64,000 nt of DNA from Calendula officinalis (GCA_963853835.1 OY970825.1:45108908-45172907); one strand, 5' to 3'; shown: positions 37,382 to 48,683, numbered from the stretch's first letter. Notes: generated by a model from the letters alone, not told the origin. Numbers and translations are program-made.

Positions 37382-37417
37382 AGAAATATTAATTCTCCCC
37401 CTAGAATTAATATTTCT
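37382..37417. repeat. perfect 15-bp inverted repeat around CCCCCT
   Basis: AGAAATATTAATTCT, a six-base CCCCCT spacer, then the exact reverse complement AGAATTAATATTTCT, followed by another CCCCCT. On the minus strand the spacer is AGGGGG, the core of the polypurine motif. Confidence 0.95.
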
Positions 37418-37640
37418 CCCCCTCGACAAAATAAAGGTAATGAAAAATATACAGTTTAAGAGGGGTGCGAAAGAGTTTTTACATTTATGTGTAAAACTGG
37501 TTAAGAGCGGGTTTCAAACTAATGTATTTGAAAGCCATATCATTGAAGCTCGGGTCATACACTGAAGTGTGTAAGAGTCATTCTGTTGTGGCGCGAGTTA
37601 TACACTGATGTGTGTATAAGTCATTCTCCTTCAAAACAAA

Positions 37641-39733
37641 TCAAACAACTTTTGGTACCCATTTTTGTTTGGGCCCGACATTGTTAGTGTGGTAATGAAA
37701 CCACCGATAAGTTGTATCGATTTGATTTAAATATTGAGAGTTCCAAGAAAAGCTGAAACTTGATGTTTCACTTTCAAATAATTTCCGGGGAATTATTTGA
37801 GATTTTGGAGTTTTAGGAACCCATTGTTCTTTGAAGATCGTGAATGTTTTAGGAGTTGTTTTTGGCACTTGAGTAAAAGTTGTTGTTGGTGCCAATGAAA
37901 GTAAATCTTTTCTTGAATATTTTAACGATTTAGTTTTTGAAAAGATTATCTTTGAAGGAATAGAATGTTTCAACACGGTTGATGATTTAACCTTATCCAT
38001 TTGAGAATGCTGAAGTCTAGAAGAGGAACCTAATTTATTTGGAGTTTTAGGTGCGGAATTTCCTCTAATATCTTGTTTGAGAGCATTCAATTTCTTATCA
38101 GAGTTTGGTGGAACTGTGGATCTCCTAGGCTTAGGTTTGGTAGAGGAACTTACTTGTGATATCGGTTTAGGTTTAGAATTTCCTCTATTAACCTCAGTTT
38201 GCTTGATTGTATATAAAACATTCTATTGTTATTACAATTTTTCTTTGCAGTGAAAGGGGAATCTAATTTCAAATCTGCACTAGGCTTCTTAAGTTTCTGA
38301 AGAGAAGATGATTTAGATTCTAAATTTTGAATTTGTGCTTGCAACTTTAGTTTCTCTTAATTAAAAGATTTATGTGACTCATCAATTTTATTTTCTAATT
38401 CAAAAATTTTGGTTTGTAAAACTGATTTGTCGTTGTCAAAGATGTTAGATTTTTCTTCTAGCTTAATTAACAAACCTTCGTTTTTATTTTGAGACAAAGA
38501 AAGATCTGTTTCAAGAGATGTAATTTTATCTAGCAATTTTGTTTTCTCAATGTTAAAAATATTGAGTTGTTTTTGTAAATCAGATCCAAAATTACATTCA
38601 AGTTGTTTGATTTTATCAGTCAAAATACAATTTTCAGCACAAACAGAATCAGATTTTTCGATGTTCAAACTATTAATAGTATTTGTGTCATGAAGTTGTT
38701 TTGTTAATTCAGCAATCTGAATTTTCTTTGTTTCATAATCTTTTGTTAGAGTTTCAATCTTTAAGAGTAATGCTTTATTTTCATAAACTTCTTGGTTGAT
38801 TTTGGCACTCATTTCCTCAAGATGTTTGATATGGGAATTCAATTTATTGGTTTCATTCTTGAGTGTGTTTATGATATTTTGTTTGGTATTCATTTCATTT
38901 AATGAAATTATATTTTCTTCATGAAGATTTTCAGTTAATTCTTTGATTTATGAGTTTAAAGATTTAAACTATTTTTCATTATCATCAAAATCTTGTTGTT
39001 TACGTGCCAACGCATTTTTATTATATTGATATTCATGCCATGTTTTTGTGTATAATTTGTGATTGTGATCAATAGTCTGTAATTCTGATATTTGACTTTG
39101 TAACTCCAGATTCTCTTGTTTAAAAACTTGAGTTTGTTGAATATGATGAACAAGTTTTTCACCTAGATGAGCATTTTGTTTATTTTGATTTTCCAAAATA
39201 TTTAAACGATCTTTAAGTTGATCATTTAAATTTGTTTCTTCTAAAAGTTTTTGGGTTAATAATTCTATTTGAGACATCTGAGTTTGGATAAGACAAGTAT
39301 CAGAATTATTGGAAGTATTATCATTAGAGAGAAGAGAAGTGTGTACCTTGTCATCCTCATCAAGTTCTTTAATACGATCAGCAACCACTGCATTTTCTCT
39401 CGCCATAAAACACAAGTTTGCAACAGGTTCTTCATCTTCAGCTAATAACACTTTATCAGTCTCAACTTGTTTAGCCATCAACATCTTACGTTCATAATAC
39501 TTTGAATCACGAACGATTGGTTTCTTTGTAGCATTCAAAGGTGTGATGGTTGGCTTTTCAGTTGAGATTGTAGCAGATATAGCAGGCACAAAAGTTGATG
39601 GGGATTTTTGACTATTCTTGGTAGGCTTTGAGTACCATTTCTTCTCATAGTCTTAAATTTGTGACATAACTCGTAGCACGGCTTGAAGTTCTTTATCCAA
39701 ATCATTAGTTATTGCTGGTGTAGATTTTTCCAT
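37641..39733 (-). pseudogene. Sirevirus-type gag, C-terminal coiled-coil form, broken
   Basis: The likely start is ATG 39733-39731 (MEKSTPAITN). One frame continues through in-frame stops near 39655, 38969, 38951 and 38357. A frameshift between 38150 and 38090 leads to the final block ending GPKQKWVPKVV at 37641. The protein is rich in Lys, Glu, Asn and Leu with long heptad-like stretches (about 39300-38360), as in Sirevirus gags. Unlike the gag at 3-1316, I see no CCHC zinc knuckle, and the usual large N-terminal gag domain is short or missing. It could only act as a structural protein if intact; this copy is not. Confidence 0.78.
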
Positions 39734-41622
39734 TCTTGCTATTATTAGGGTTGATTCAAGAAATGTAAAAAATTTCAGGTTTGTGTAAAAGTTCTCGTGT
39801 TCTTAAAATGTGAAAATTTTCTTATAAAACTTTTTTTTATTTATTTTTTTAAATGTAGAAGTTAAAAGTGTTTAAAAAGTTTTAAAAAGTTGAGAATTTG
39901 ATCGAGTTTGGGTTAAAAAATTTAAAAATTTTGTGTTCGGGTTAAAAAAAGTTTTAAACAGGTTTGAAAAGTTTGTAAAAGAATTTGATCGAGATTGTGG
40001 TCAAATTTAATATGGTCCAAGATTTAATTTAGGCTTATATTGGATTTAGCTTAGACGTGAATTAAATTGAAATTTGGGCCTGAACATGATTGGTATGTAT
40101 TAAAATTGTTTGGGCCTTGGGTTTTTGTATTTAATTTGAGAGCTAAACAGAATTTAACTTGGGCTGAACATATTAAATTGGTTGAGAAAAGATATGGGCT
40201 GAATTGTATTTTGGGCCAAATAAGGGTTTGGAATTGAATTTGGGCCGATTACTTGGATTTGTGTCTGCTTAAACTGCGACGGAAGTAAGGAAACCTGAAC
40301 TCTACGATATCGAACAAGAGGAAACCGAACTTCTTGAGCCAACAGATTAAATTGCCAGAAACAATTCAACCCAGAAACGAAATCAATTTGTACTTAGCAA
40401 ACACGAATCGAAGTTCAATTTACTCGATTCACCATTACGCCCATAATCAATTCATCAGAATCAATTCACGGAAGTTACACAGAACTTCCGATGTTCAAAT
40501 ATTCAAAAATCGGGGTTTTCAAGAATTCAATCTTCAATTGTCGATGTTTAAATTGATGTTTAATTGATGTTTCCAGAATCGGTTATATTGATTTTGTTGA
40601 TTGAAGTGTTTAAGCCAAAGTTTTTTTGATGAAGTGCCGAACTCTTTTAGTCGAAGACTTGTTAGTCGAAGACTTGTCGAGATTGTTTGGGTTGATGTTT
40701 TGGGCCGAATTTGGGTTTCCTTGATTATATGTAATTGATTATGTGAATTTGGGTTGTCGTGATTGATCGAACAATTTGTTTATCGAACACTTGATTGATT
40801 GAAGTATAGAAAAGATCCGAAATTTCTTAGAGGTAATTAATCTTCTAATTCATTGGCTGCAATCAATTCATTGGATGTTGGAATCAATTTTGTTGTTCAA
40901 GTTGCTTTGATATGTTGATTTTGTTGAATTAATTGTTCAAGCTGAAGACTTATTGTTGAATTCGGAATTGTTGGAATTTTGTTGAATGAGCCGAAGATTT
41001 TGAGTCGCCGAAGTCTGGGGATCGAACAGTGTAGCCGAACACCACAATTGGGCCAAAGTCTTTTGGGCCGAGCACAACTTGAGCCGAAGACTAGATTAAA
41101 CAAAGTTCGGGCCGAACAGTTTATGGGCCGAACTAGTTGGGCTTAAAGTTTTCGGGCCGAACTTGTTGCTCGGGCCGAACTCTTTCTTGTTCTTAAAGCC
41201 GAAGATTACGACGGAAGAACACAGCTCGATCAAAAAATCACCATTTCAATCTGATTCTGCTCAATTCTTCACCGATTTCAGTGATTCTTTTTGCTAACTG
41301 CTCGAAATCTATTTGCTAACACTTTGATCCGATCATATAAACCAAAACATAACACATTTGATCGAATTTTTGATTTTTGTTGAGTTTTTGAACTTTTCTA
41401 GTTTTTCACTAAAATCATCAAATTGAGATGAATTGTTGACGGATTTGACTGAAACTTGATTCTATTCTGATTAGAATCACTGGAGAAACATGATTCTTCA
41501 ATAAAATCTTCAATTCGAAACAAAAATTTACAACATTAATTTCACAGCTCACGAACAAACGTTTTTCTTCATTTTTCCAGATCTTGATCGATTTAGCTTG
41601 AATTTGGATCCACTCACAGAGA
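39734..41622 (-). other. untranslated leader of the gag-only element
   Basis: About 1.9 kb between PBS and gag, with no supported ORF. It is full of GGGCCGAA / GCCGAAGAC-type repeats on the plus strand (41030-41200 densest) and short GTTGATTG repeats (40560-40960). An unusually long leader for a copia element. Confidence 0.6.
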
Positions 41623-41640
41623 GTTTCTGCTCTGATACCA
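41623..41640 (-). promoter_or_regulatory. primer binding site (initiator tRNA-Met)
   Basis: The minus strand reads TGGTATCAGAGCAGAAAC two bases after the 5' LTR end. The first 12 bases are the standard plant copia PBS. Confidence 0.92.
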
Positions 41641-41642
41641 AT

Positions 41643-41901
41643 TGAGAGTCCTAAAGAAGATGAAATCAAGCTAATTCATGGTGTTTAGATGAGAAATTGA
41701 AGATTAAAGTGTGTATATGGTGTTTGAGAGTTGAGAGAGATGAAGATGGAAGTTGAAACTTTCAGAACGTATATTCAGTAAAATGTGGAAGCTTACATTG
41801 AAAGTCAATATTACAAGTATTTATACCATCTACCACTTAACACTACAAGTGTTAATTAACGGAATTAAAGGTCAAAATCAATTACATAAATGGTCTTAAC
41901 A
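41643..41901 (-). repeat. 5' LTR of the gag-only element
   Basis: Direct copy of the LTR at 34131-34391, about 98% identical by eye. It adjoins the PBS on the inside and the TAGAC duplication on the outside. Confidence 0.93.
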
Positions 41902-43661
41902 TAGACCGATCTAGAACCAAACCCTTAGGGTTTCGGCCTAGCCGGCAAACCCTAACCGAACCATCATCAAACCGAACCCTAGATGACTTAGATTTGCTAG
42001 ATTTGACCTTGGTTGACCGAATAGTGTTCTAGACTAAACCCTATCCGAAATCTAGAGCTCCTATGTTGAATTTTGTTGACTATTTTGACCTATGTTGACT
42101 TTTAGGATTGACCAATGTTGACCAATAAGTCAAACCGGGTCAAGGCCAGATCTTGACCCAAACCGTGGACCCAAATCCGAATACCTAATCGGGCCAAGGC
42201 CCGTACTTGGCCCATATCGATCTACCTTAGTCTATCGGGCCCAAACTTTAGTTGGCCCATTAATATCCAAGCCCGTTGGACCAAAACCCAAACCTTTGGC
42301 CCACTTATACCCAAGCCCAATCTAATTGGACCTAAGCCCAATAAGAGGCCCAAGTGGCCCAACCTAGTGGCCCATTAAGCCCATCTAGGCCCATTAAGCC
42401 CATTAGGACCAATAGGCCCAATCTAGGCCCATTAAGCCTAACCCAAGCCCATTTCATTTCATTTCGAAGCCCATTTTATTTCATTTCATTTCAATTCGGC
42501 CCATTAAGGCCCAATGATCCAAGTTCATTCGATGTCACAAAACATAAAACATAACGTTAATTGCATATCATTTAACTTATATCGTATCTTGAATCGTATG
42601 TATTAGCTTAGTCTAATTAGTAGTTATGTCGTTTAGGAAGCTAGGAGTCTCTGAAGGATTCCTCTGTCCTAATATTTTTGCTAAGCTTTGCCAGGTGAGT
42701 CCACAGACCCATTTTACTCTTTTACTGTTTTATAAGCTTTGGGGTGGAAAACATAAACACAACTGCTACTGTTTTACTATGACTGTATAACATTTACATT
42801 TTCATTATCGCGTTGGCATGACAAACAATTATTATACCGGACTAAGGTTTGCAAGCAATCATTAACTAGTGGATCTAGACCATGGATATGCAGATAGTAC
42901 TATTGGCTGACACTCATCCTCCCACCATTTTTTGATCACTACTTGGTTTATCCAAGACATCTTTCGGGAATGTATATCCATAAAAGAATGATAACATACT
43001 GGAGTTGAAGTGTTGATTGTGGACTTAGGGGTTGGTATAGTAACTCAATAGACTAGCTACTTGTTGGGGATAACAGTTCATGCGATGTCAAACATAACAA
43101 TTTGTTCAACACAATTTCATAAACATAACTAGTAGTTGTGGATATTCTACAATTACACTACACTTTTCATACTTATTTCTCATACTATATGAGTGTTGAA
43201 CTTTATACATTTTCAGTCATAAACCATTTTCATAACAAACATTTTGGGTAGCAAAATTCTTTACTTTATCTTTTACATTAACCCTGTGGATTCACTCAAC
43301 ATTATTGTTGACCCTTTTACTATTTATGTTTTTCCAGGTAATTAGGTGCAGTGGAACTGGAGGATGTGAGCATTGGGATTGTCGTGAGCCATGATTAAAA
43401 CATTAAGTTTACGAACACTCATTTCATTTCAAAAAATTTTCTATTTTAGGAAACTTACTCTTTTGGGAACTTTCTATTTTTGGAAAGTGAAAACAACTTT
43501 TATTTTTCGTTATTGCGTGGTTGTTTGTTTACTTAATTTTTGCTATGTTGTCATGAACGTTACACCCTCGTTCTTCCGCAAAACATTTTAAATGAAGTAA
43601 AACCCATTTTTGGCGAGGTATGACACTTTACTACTATTTTCGGTTCATTAGGTAGTTTTTT

Positions 43662-44006
43662 TTAAAGGCACATGTAGCCACTATACATAAACAAATTTTT
43701 AAAAATTGAGAAAACATGAGTAATTTCAACTAAGAGATCAAATTCTTTACACATAAAATGAGCGGAGGACTTTTCTATTGTAAATAAGCTTTCACTAACA
43801 TGTGGTTCACCCAAATGTACAACAATAGGTTGTATTTGCAACTTCAAAAACATACACGGTTTCGAATCTTCATCTTTAGACACATCAACCCCCAAATCTT
43901 TAAATCTCAAGGGTACCTTTTGGTGTCTGCAACCAAATTTACAAAAAAAAAAGAATTTAGTTGATGAAATTAACTGTTTAAAAAAGCATGCATAATAGAA
44001 AGTCAA
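43662..44006 (-). pseudogene. possible gene fragment, unknown protein
   Basis: A 114-codon minus-strand ORF whose middle (KVPLRFKDLGVDVSKDEDS, KPCMFLKLQIQPIVVHLGEPHV) has coding-like composition. A plausible acceptor TTTGGTTGCAG precedes it at about 43930, and a GTAAG donor-like site is on the minus strand near 44158. I do not recognise the family. It may be a captured exon or a chance ORF. Confidence 0.3.
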
Positions 44007-44286
44007 ACAATAATCATGTTTTAACTCAAATCTTTTATCACACCCGTTAGAGATAAACTATAACTCATTAGTGATGTATGCAAAACAACTTAATGAACTG
44101 AACAATCAGTAAGAACAATATATGAATATACAAAATTAATATGTAAAGACAGAACTTACCTTGACAATCAACTTTCTGACAGAAAGAGATCAATATTTTG
44201 CTATGTTCGCCTTAACCAGAACCTTTTTTAATCCAGGTTTGCTGCCAGAACTTTTAGACAATTGGTTTTCTCCGCGTTCTTATCTT

Positions 44287-44765
44287 TGAGCTTTTGTCTG
44301 GAGTTCTTATACAATGATTTCCTTAAGCTAACTTTGATTACCCAGTACATAACAAAATTGTAAGAATTTTTTAACCAATTGTCTCTAAAATTACAGATTG
44401 TCTCTAAAACCGAAACGAATTTGTTCATGAATTGCGTGGGCCAATAGGAGAATTACATGTGGCATAACCGGCCAATGAGAGAGCTCGGAACTGCCTAGTT
44501 GTCAAACCCCAATCAAATTAGGGCTCATATATAGGAGAATGAGAGAGCATAACCGGCCAATGAGAGAGCTTTTGTCTAGTTGGCATAACCGGCCAATGAG
44601 AGAGCTTTTGCCTAGTTGGCATAACCGGCCAATGAGAGAGCTTTTGTCGGGAGTTCTTATACAATGATTTCTTATACAATGATTTCCTTAAGCTAACTTT
44701 GATTACACAGTATATAACAATATTTTAAGAATTTTATAACCAATTGTCTCTAAATTTACAGATCG
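44287..44765 (+). repeat. segmental duplication with 36-bp CCAAT-containing tandem repeat
   Basis: GCTTTTGTC-GGAGTTCTTATACAATG through CCAATTGTCTCTAAA occurs at 44287-44400 and 44638-44765. Between them, GCATAACCGGCCAATGAGAG recurs at about 44462, 44548, 44584 and 44620, the last three with a strict 36-bp period. A CATATATAGG TATA-like box is at about 44526. It looks like duplicated promoter-type DNA, but no gene follows. Confidence 0.75.
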
Positions 44766-45785
44766 GAAGTAGCGTTGACTTTTTGGTCAATGGAGGGATA
44801 AATTTTGAATTCCTGGGCTTCCCATGCTCTAGTGAGATCTAATCACCTACACATTGAACCTAAATATTTGTATGTGTGGAATAATTTATTTCCAACTAAG
44901 CACGTTTACAACTCATACTCACCGTAAAAAGTCAAAGAAATTGTGTAGGTGAATTACTAACTAATAATTGGATTAAATAATTGAATGTGTCAATAAGCAA
45001 ATTACAAATTAATAACGACAACATTGACCTCGATAAAGATAGGTTAAGTGCTAAGAATCAATTGAGATCATGTAATAACTGACCCGTACATTCTGCTCTA
45101 ATTTCTCGAATACTTCAGGAACCCAGTATTGCATAAGTTGAATCAAACCTAATAATGATAGATATATTACATACATATGGTAATTTTGATCCATTTACTT
45201 ATGATTACTCGCATCGGAGTATTTTATATCTAATAAGTCAAATTGAAAATATAAAAACCTCAACAGATAAATATTATCCAAAGTGTATTTTTAATGCATA
45301 AAACCTCCTAAATCATCAAAAGATTATTACCGAAAAAATAACAATTTGCAATTGCATTTGACACACTAATTGTTACGTTAAATTTAAGGCCACTCAAACC
45401 CGACATGTTCGAACCATAAAAGTACTAACTTTTTTTAATTTAAGACCGCCTGTCATTTTGGCATCTCCTACACCTTCATTAACAATTACTATTTTCTATA
45501 GATTCGAGTCCCGATCATCTTCTATGGTTGATGTATTATGATTTTTTAAGGAAGACTCAAGTAAGACATCAAGAAATGCATAATTCCCGCCTAATGAATC
45601 AGCATGCGATGACAACATTTCTTCTCTGTTCACATATAAAGATCTTGGAACAAAATTAATTTATCAATAAGACACCCATGGTTTATAAAAATCAATTCAT
45701 TTATATATCCAGCATGTTTAATTAGAACCTATAAAACCAGCCTGATTAGTTCCAATTGTTTCTAAGTCCAACTGAATCCTAAATA

Positions 45786-46193
45786 TGAACTTGTACAAAA
45801 TTTTGAATCACAAAATATATGGAACTGACCTGAATTAGGGCTATACTTAGTTAACCCGTTTGGGTTTTCATCATAATCCAATTGGGAATTGATCAAAACT
45901 GAACATCCTTTTGGTTGTGTTACGCTGATTTGAGGATGATGAATCACATAGTAAAGAGGTTTTCGATCTGTACAGCTCTGTTGACTTCATGCAGCCACAT
46001 TGTCGGGATCAGATGTCAAAGCTTCTTAGAGGAGATCGGGCTCGGCCGGCCGATGTTTGCAAAGAATAAGACGGTTGGATTGATTCTCTGTTAGCTATGG
46101 CGGTGGCATCAATTGCAGTTGAAAACCCAAACGGGTTAACTAAGTATAGTCCTAATTCAGGTCAGTTCATATATATTTTGTACAAGTTCATAT
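45786..46193. repeat. large inverted duplication
   Basis: Left arm 45786-45873 and right arm 46118-46193 are reverse complements apart from a 12-bp extra piece in the left arm. Both arms encode the same peptide ENPNGLTKYSPNSGQF, on the minus strand at left and the plus strand at right. The loop is about 245 bp. The right arm follows ATGGCGGTGGCATC in a good start context (46097), suggesting a duplicated first-exon fragment of unknown origin. Confidence 0.85.
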
Positions 46194-46235
46194 CTTTGGC
46201 CGTGAATTTAGTTTGTTACCATAAATGCGGGAGTT

Positions 46236-46375
46236 TTGCTTTGAAACCGAAACGAATTTGTTCATCAATTGCGTGGGCCAATAGGAGAATTACAGGTGGC
46301 ATAACCGGCCAATGAGAGAGTTCGGAATTGCCTAGTTGTCAAACCCCATTCAAATTAGGGCTCATATATAGGAGA
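46236..46375 (+). repeat. second copy of the 44403-44546 segment
   Basis: ACCGAAACGAATTTGTTCAT, GCGTGGGCCAATAGGAGAAT, GCATAACCGGCCAATGAGAG and AGGGCTCATATATAGGAGAA all appear in the same order about 1.83 kb downstream of the first copy, with few changes. Confidence 0.88.
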
Positions 46376-46439
46376 AAATATATAATAATGATATGAGACG
46401 TATTGTAACATGTAATATTTTTTCTATTAATACACATTA

Positions 46440-46572
46440 TTATAAGTTTAACATGAATATTGTTTTTCGTGATAAAAATATTATTTGAATAAATAATTAA
46501 TTGATTCTTAAGCGTGAATATTTTTATTGCTTTCAAAATCATAATCATCTTTATTTAATATTATATAGTTTA
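46440..46572 (+). repeat. dispersed repeat, copy 2 of the 20690-20790 family
   Basis: Shares ATGAATATTGTTTTTCGT and TTGATTCTTAAG with the first copy. It runs into AT-rich DNA where element B is inserted. Confidence 0.65.
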
Positions 46573-46582
46573 ATATTATATA

Positions 46583-48356
46583 GAGTTGTATTCTAGGAAG
46601 TCTAAGGATTTTGCATAGTTCCAAGGGATAAATCCTAGCCATTGGATCAAGATGGTCAAGATCAAATCCCCCACCTACAGCCACCGCCGGCCGCCGCCTC
46701 CGGCCACCGCCCGCCGCCCGCCGCCGATCTCCGCCGTCCGCCGCCGGTGGTGGTGGTGGTGGTGGTGGTGGTGGTGGTGGTGGTGGCTGACACTGAAGGT
46801 GTTGGTGGTAATGGGGGTGGTGGTGGTATTGATGTATTGAAACACATGTGCTTAACTAAAACACAGCATATTACTTCGAAGCACATGTGCTTCAGGTCAC
46901 GAAACACATGTGTTTCAACTCACTAAAAACATGACTTTCTAAACACATGGGGAGCATACGAAGCACATGTGCTTCATTACTTGAAACACATGTGTTTGGT
47001 TGTACATATACACCTCTTTATATTCAAAAGACTTGTTATTAGTGAAGCACATTTTCTTCTAGCTTACAAACACATGTGCTTCATTACTTGAAACACATGT
47101 GCTTGGCTGTACATATACACTTCTTTATTTTCAAAAGACTTGTTATTAGTGAAGCACATGCGTTTCTAGCTTACAAACACATGTGCTTCATTACTTGAAA
47201 CACAGGTGCTTAGATGTATATATACACTCGTTTATTTCCAAAAGGACCTGTTATTAGTGAAGCACATGTGCTTCTAGCTTACAAACACATGTGCTTCATT
47301 ACTTGAAACACATGTGCTTGGATGTACATATACACTCATTTATTTTCAAAACACATGTGTTTCAAAAGGTGAAACACATGTGTTTCAAACACATGTGCTT
47401 CTACTCACGACCACCACCACCGGTCACCAATGCCGGCGACCAACTCCGGCGGCGGCCGGCGGCGGCGGTGGTGGCTGACAGGGCGGTGGTGGCTGACAGT
47501 GAAGGTGCTGGTGGTCATGGGGGTGGTGGTGGTATTGGTGTATTGAAACCCATGTGCTTCACTAAAACACAACATATTACTTCGAAGCACATGTGCTTCA
47601 GGTCACGAAACACATGTGTTTCAAGTCACTAAAAACATGACTTTCTAAACACACAGGGAGCATACGAAGCACATGTGCTTCATTACTTGAAACACATGTG
47701 CTTGGCTGTACATATACACTTCTTTATTTTCAAAAGACCTGTTAGTAGTGAAGCACATGTGCTTCTAGCTTACAAACACATGTGCTTCATTACTTGAAAC
47801 ACATGTCCTCGGCTGTACATATACACTTCTTTATTTTCAAAAACCTGTTATTAGTGAAGCACATGTGCTTCTAGCTTACAAGCACATGTGCTTCATTACT
47901 TGAAACACATGTGCTTGGCTGTATATATACACTCCTTTATTTTCAAACAGACATGTTATTAGTGAAGCACATGTGCTTCTAGCTTACAAACACATGCGCT
48001 TCATTACTTGAAACACATGTGCTTGGCTGTACATATACACTCCTTTATTTTCAAAACACATGTGTTTCAAAAGGTGAAACACATGTGTTTCAAACACATG
48101 TGCTTCCAGTCACGACCACCACCACCGGTCACCACTGCCGGCGACCACCTCCGGCCGCCGGCCGTCTCACATCGCCGCCATCCGCCGTCTCCGGTCGCCG
48201 GAGGTGGGTGGGGTATTGATGTATTGAAGCACATGTGTTTGTAGTGGTGGTGGTGGTTTGAATCTTGATCTTGACCATTGACTTTTTTTAGATCCAAGGG
48301 CTAATAATTATCCCTTGGGACTAGATAAAATTAATGGACTACCTTGAACATTTACC
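46583..48356. mobile_element. Mutator-like element B with CACATGTG palindrome array
   Basis: The 10-mer ATATTATATA is at 46573-46582 and again at 48357-48366, a target duplication compatible with Mutator-like elements. Terminal inverted repeats GAGTTGTATTCTAGGAAGTC (left) and GGTAAATGTTCAAGGTAGTC (right, reversed) continue for ~80 bp through CCCAAGGGATAA and TAGCC-TTGGATC. The interior has about 35 copies of GAAGCACATGTGCTTC, GAAACACATGTGTTTC and hybrids, arranged in ~107-bp tandem units within a ~720-bp duplication. GC-rich CCGCCG/GGTGGT cores are at 46680-46830, 47400-47540 and 48110-48240. No transposase is present. Confidence 0.82.
46747..46790 (+). repeat. (GGT)n microsatellite
   Basis: About 14 GGT/TGG units inside element B. 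It encodes homopolymers in all frames and creates only spurious ORFs. Confidence 0.95.
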
Positions 48357-48683
48357 ATATTATATACTTAAACTATGTTTTAATGTTAGATTTTGTTAAC
48401 CATGCTGTTAAAAGAGAGAATATTCTAGCTAAGGTTATAATATACGCAATCGAGTCACGAGGCGCAAGCCTCAAGGCGAACCGAGGTATAAGCTTCGAGA
48501 CGGAAAATAATTAGATATATTTTTATATATTTTATACATAATTTAGATATATTTTACATTTTTATACTTCCTGTGTTTAAAATAAGTGATACAAATTGAG
48601 TTTTACGTATTTTGAAGCAAAAGATTGTAATGAAGGTTAAACTAGATTAAATTGGATGATTACTAAGTGATGGGTCCCGCATA

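Larger units (their letters stand above)
34131..41901 (-). mobile_element. non-autonomous, gag-only Sirevirus-like copia element
   Basis: Two ~260-bp LTRs (34131-34391 and 41643-41901) in direct orientation flank the element. The 5-bp target duplication TAGAC is at 34126-34130 and 41902-41906. On the minus strand the PBS TGGTATCAGAGC (initiator tRNA-Met type) follows the 5' LTR and a polypurine tract AAAAGGGGGAGAT precedes the 3' LTR. Only a broken gag is present. No protease, integrase, RT or RNase H motif is visible in the 3.2 kb between gag and the 3' LTR. The LTRs differ by about five substitutions and one 2-bp indel. Confidence 0.9.
33183..43625. mobile_element. solo LTR (probably Ty3/gypsy), interrupted
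   Basis: Outer ends are TGTGACACCTCG (33183) and CGAGGTATGACA (43625), an inverted TG...CA pair. The 5 bp before and after are both CTTTA (33178-33182, 43626-43630). After removing the nested element 34131-41901 and one copy of its TAGAC duplication, the LTR is about 2.67 kb. No gag, pol, PBS or polypurine tract belonging to it is present, so it is a solo LTR left by unequal recombination. A TATA-like CTATATAAACC is at 33673-33684. A block of repeated GGCCCATTAAGCCC units lies at 42230-42450. A 2-3 kb LTR with TGTGACACC ends suggests Ty3/gypsy; strand and lineage are not settled. Confidence 0.82.

Noticed and set aside
46652..46907. ORFs with poly-Trp, poly-Val or poly-Thr
   Set aside because: Products of the (GGT)n microsatellite in element B.
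46830..48240. CRISPR-like array (short palindromic repeats at fairly regular spacing)
   Set aside because: The intervals are themselves repeated, spacing is irregular, the element has transposon TIRs and duplications, and the context is plant nuclear DNA.
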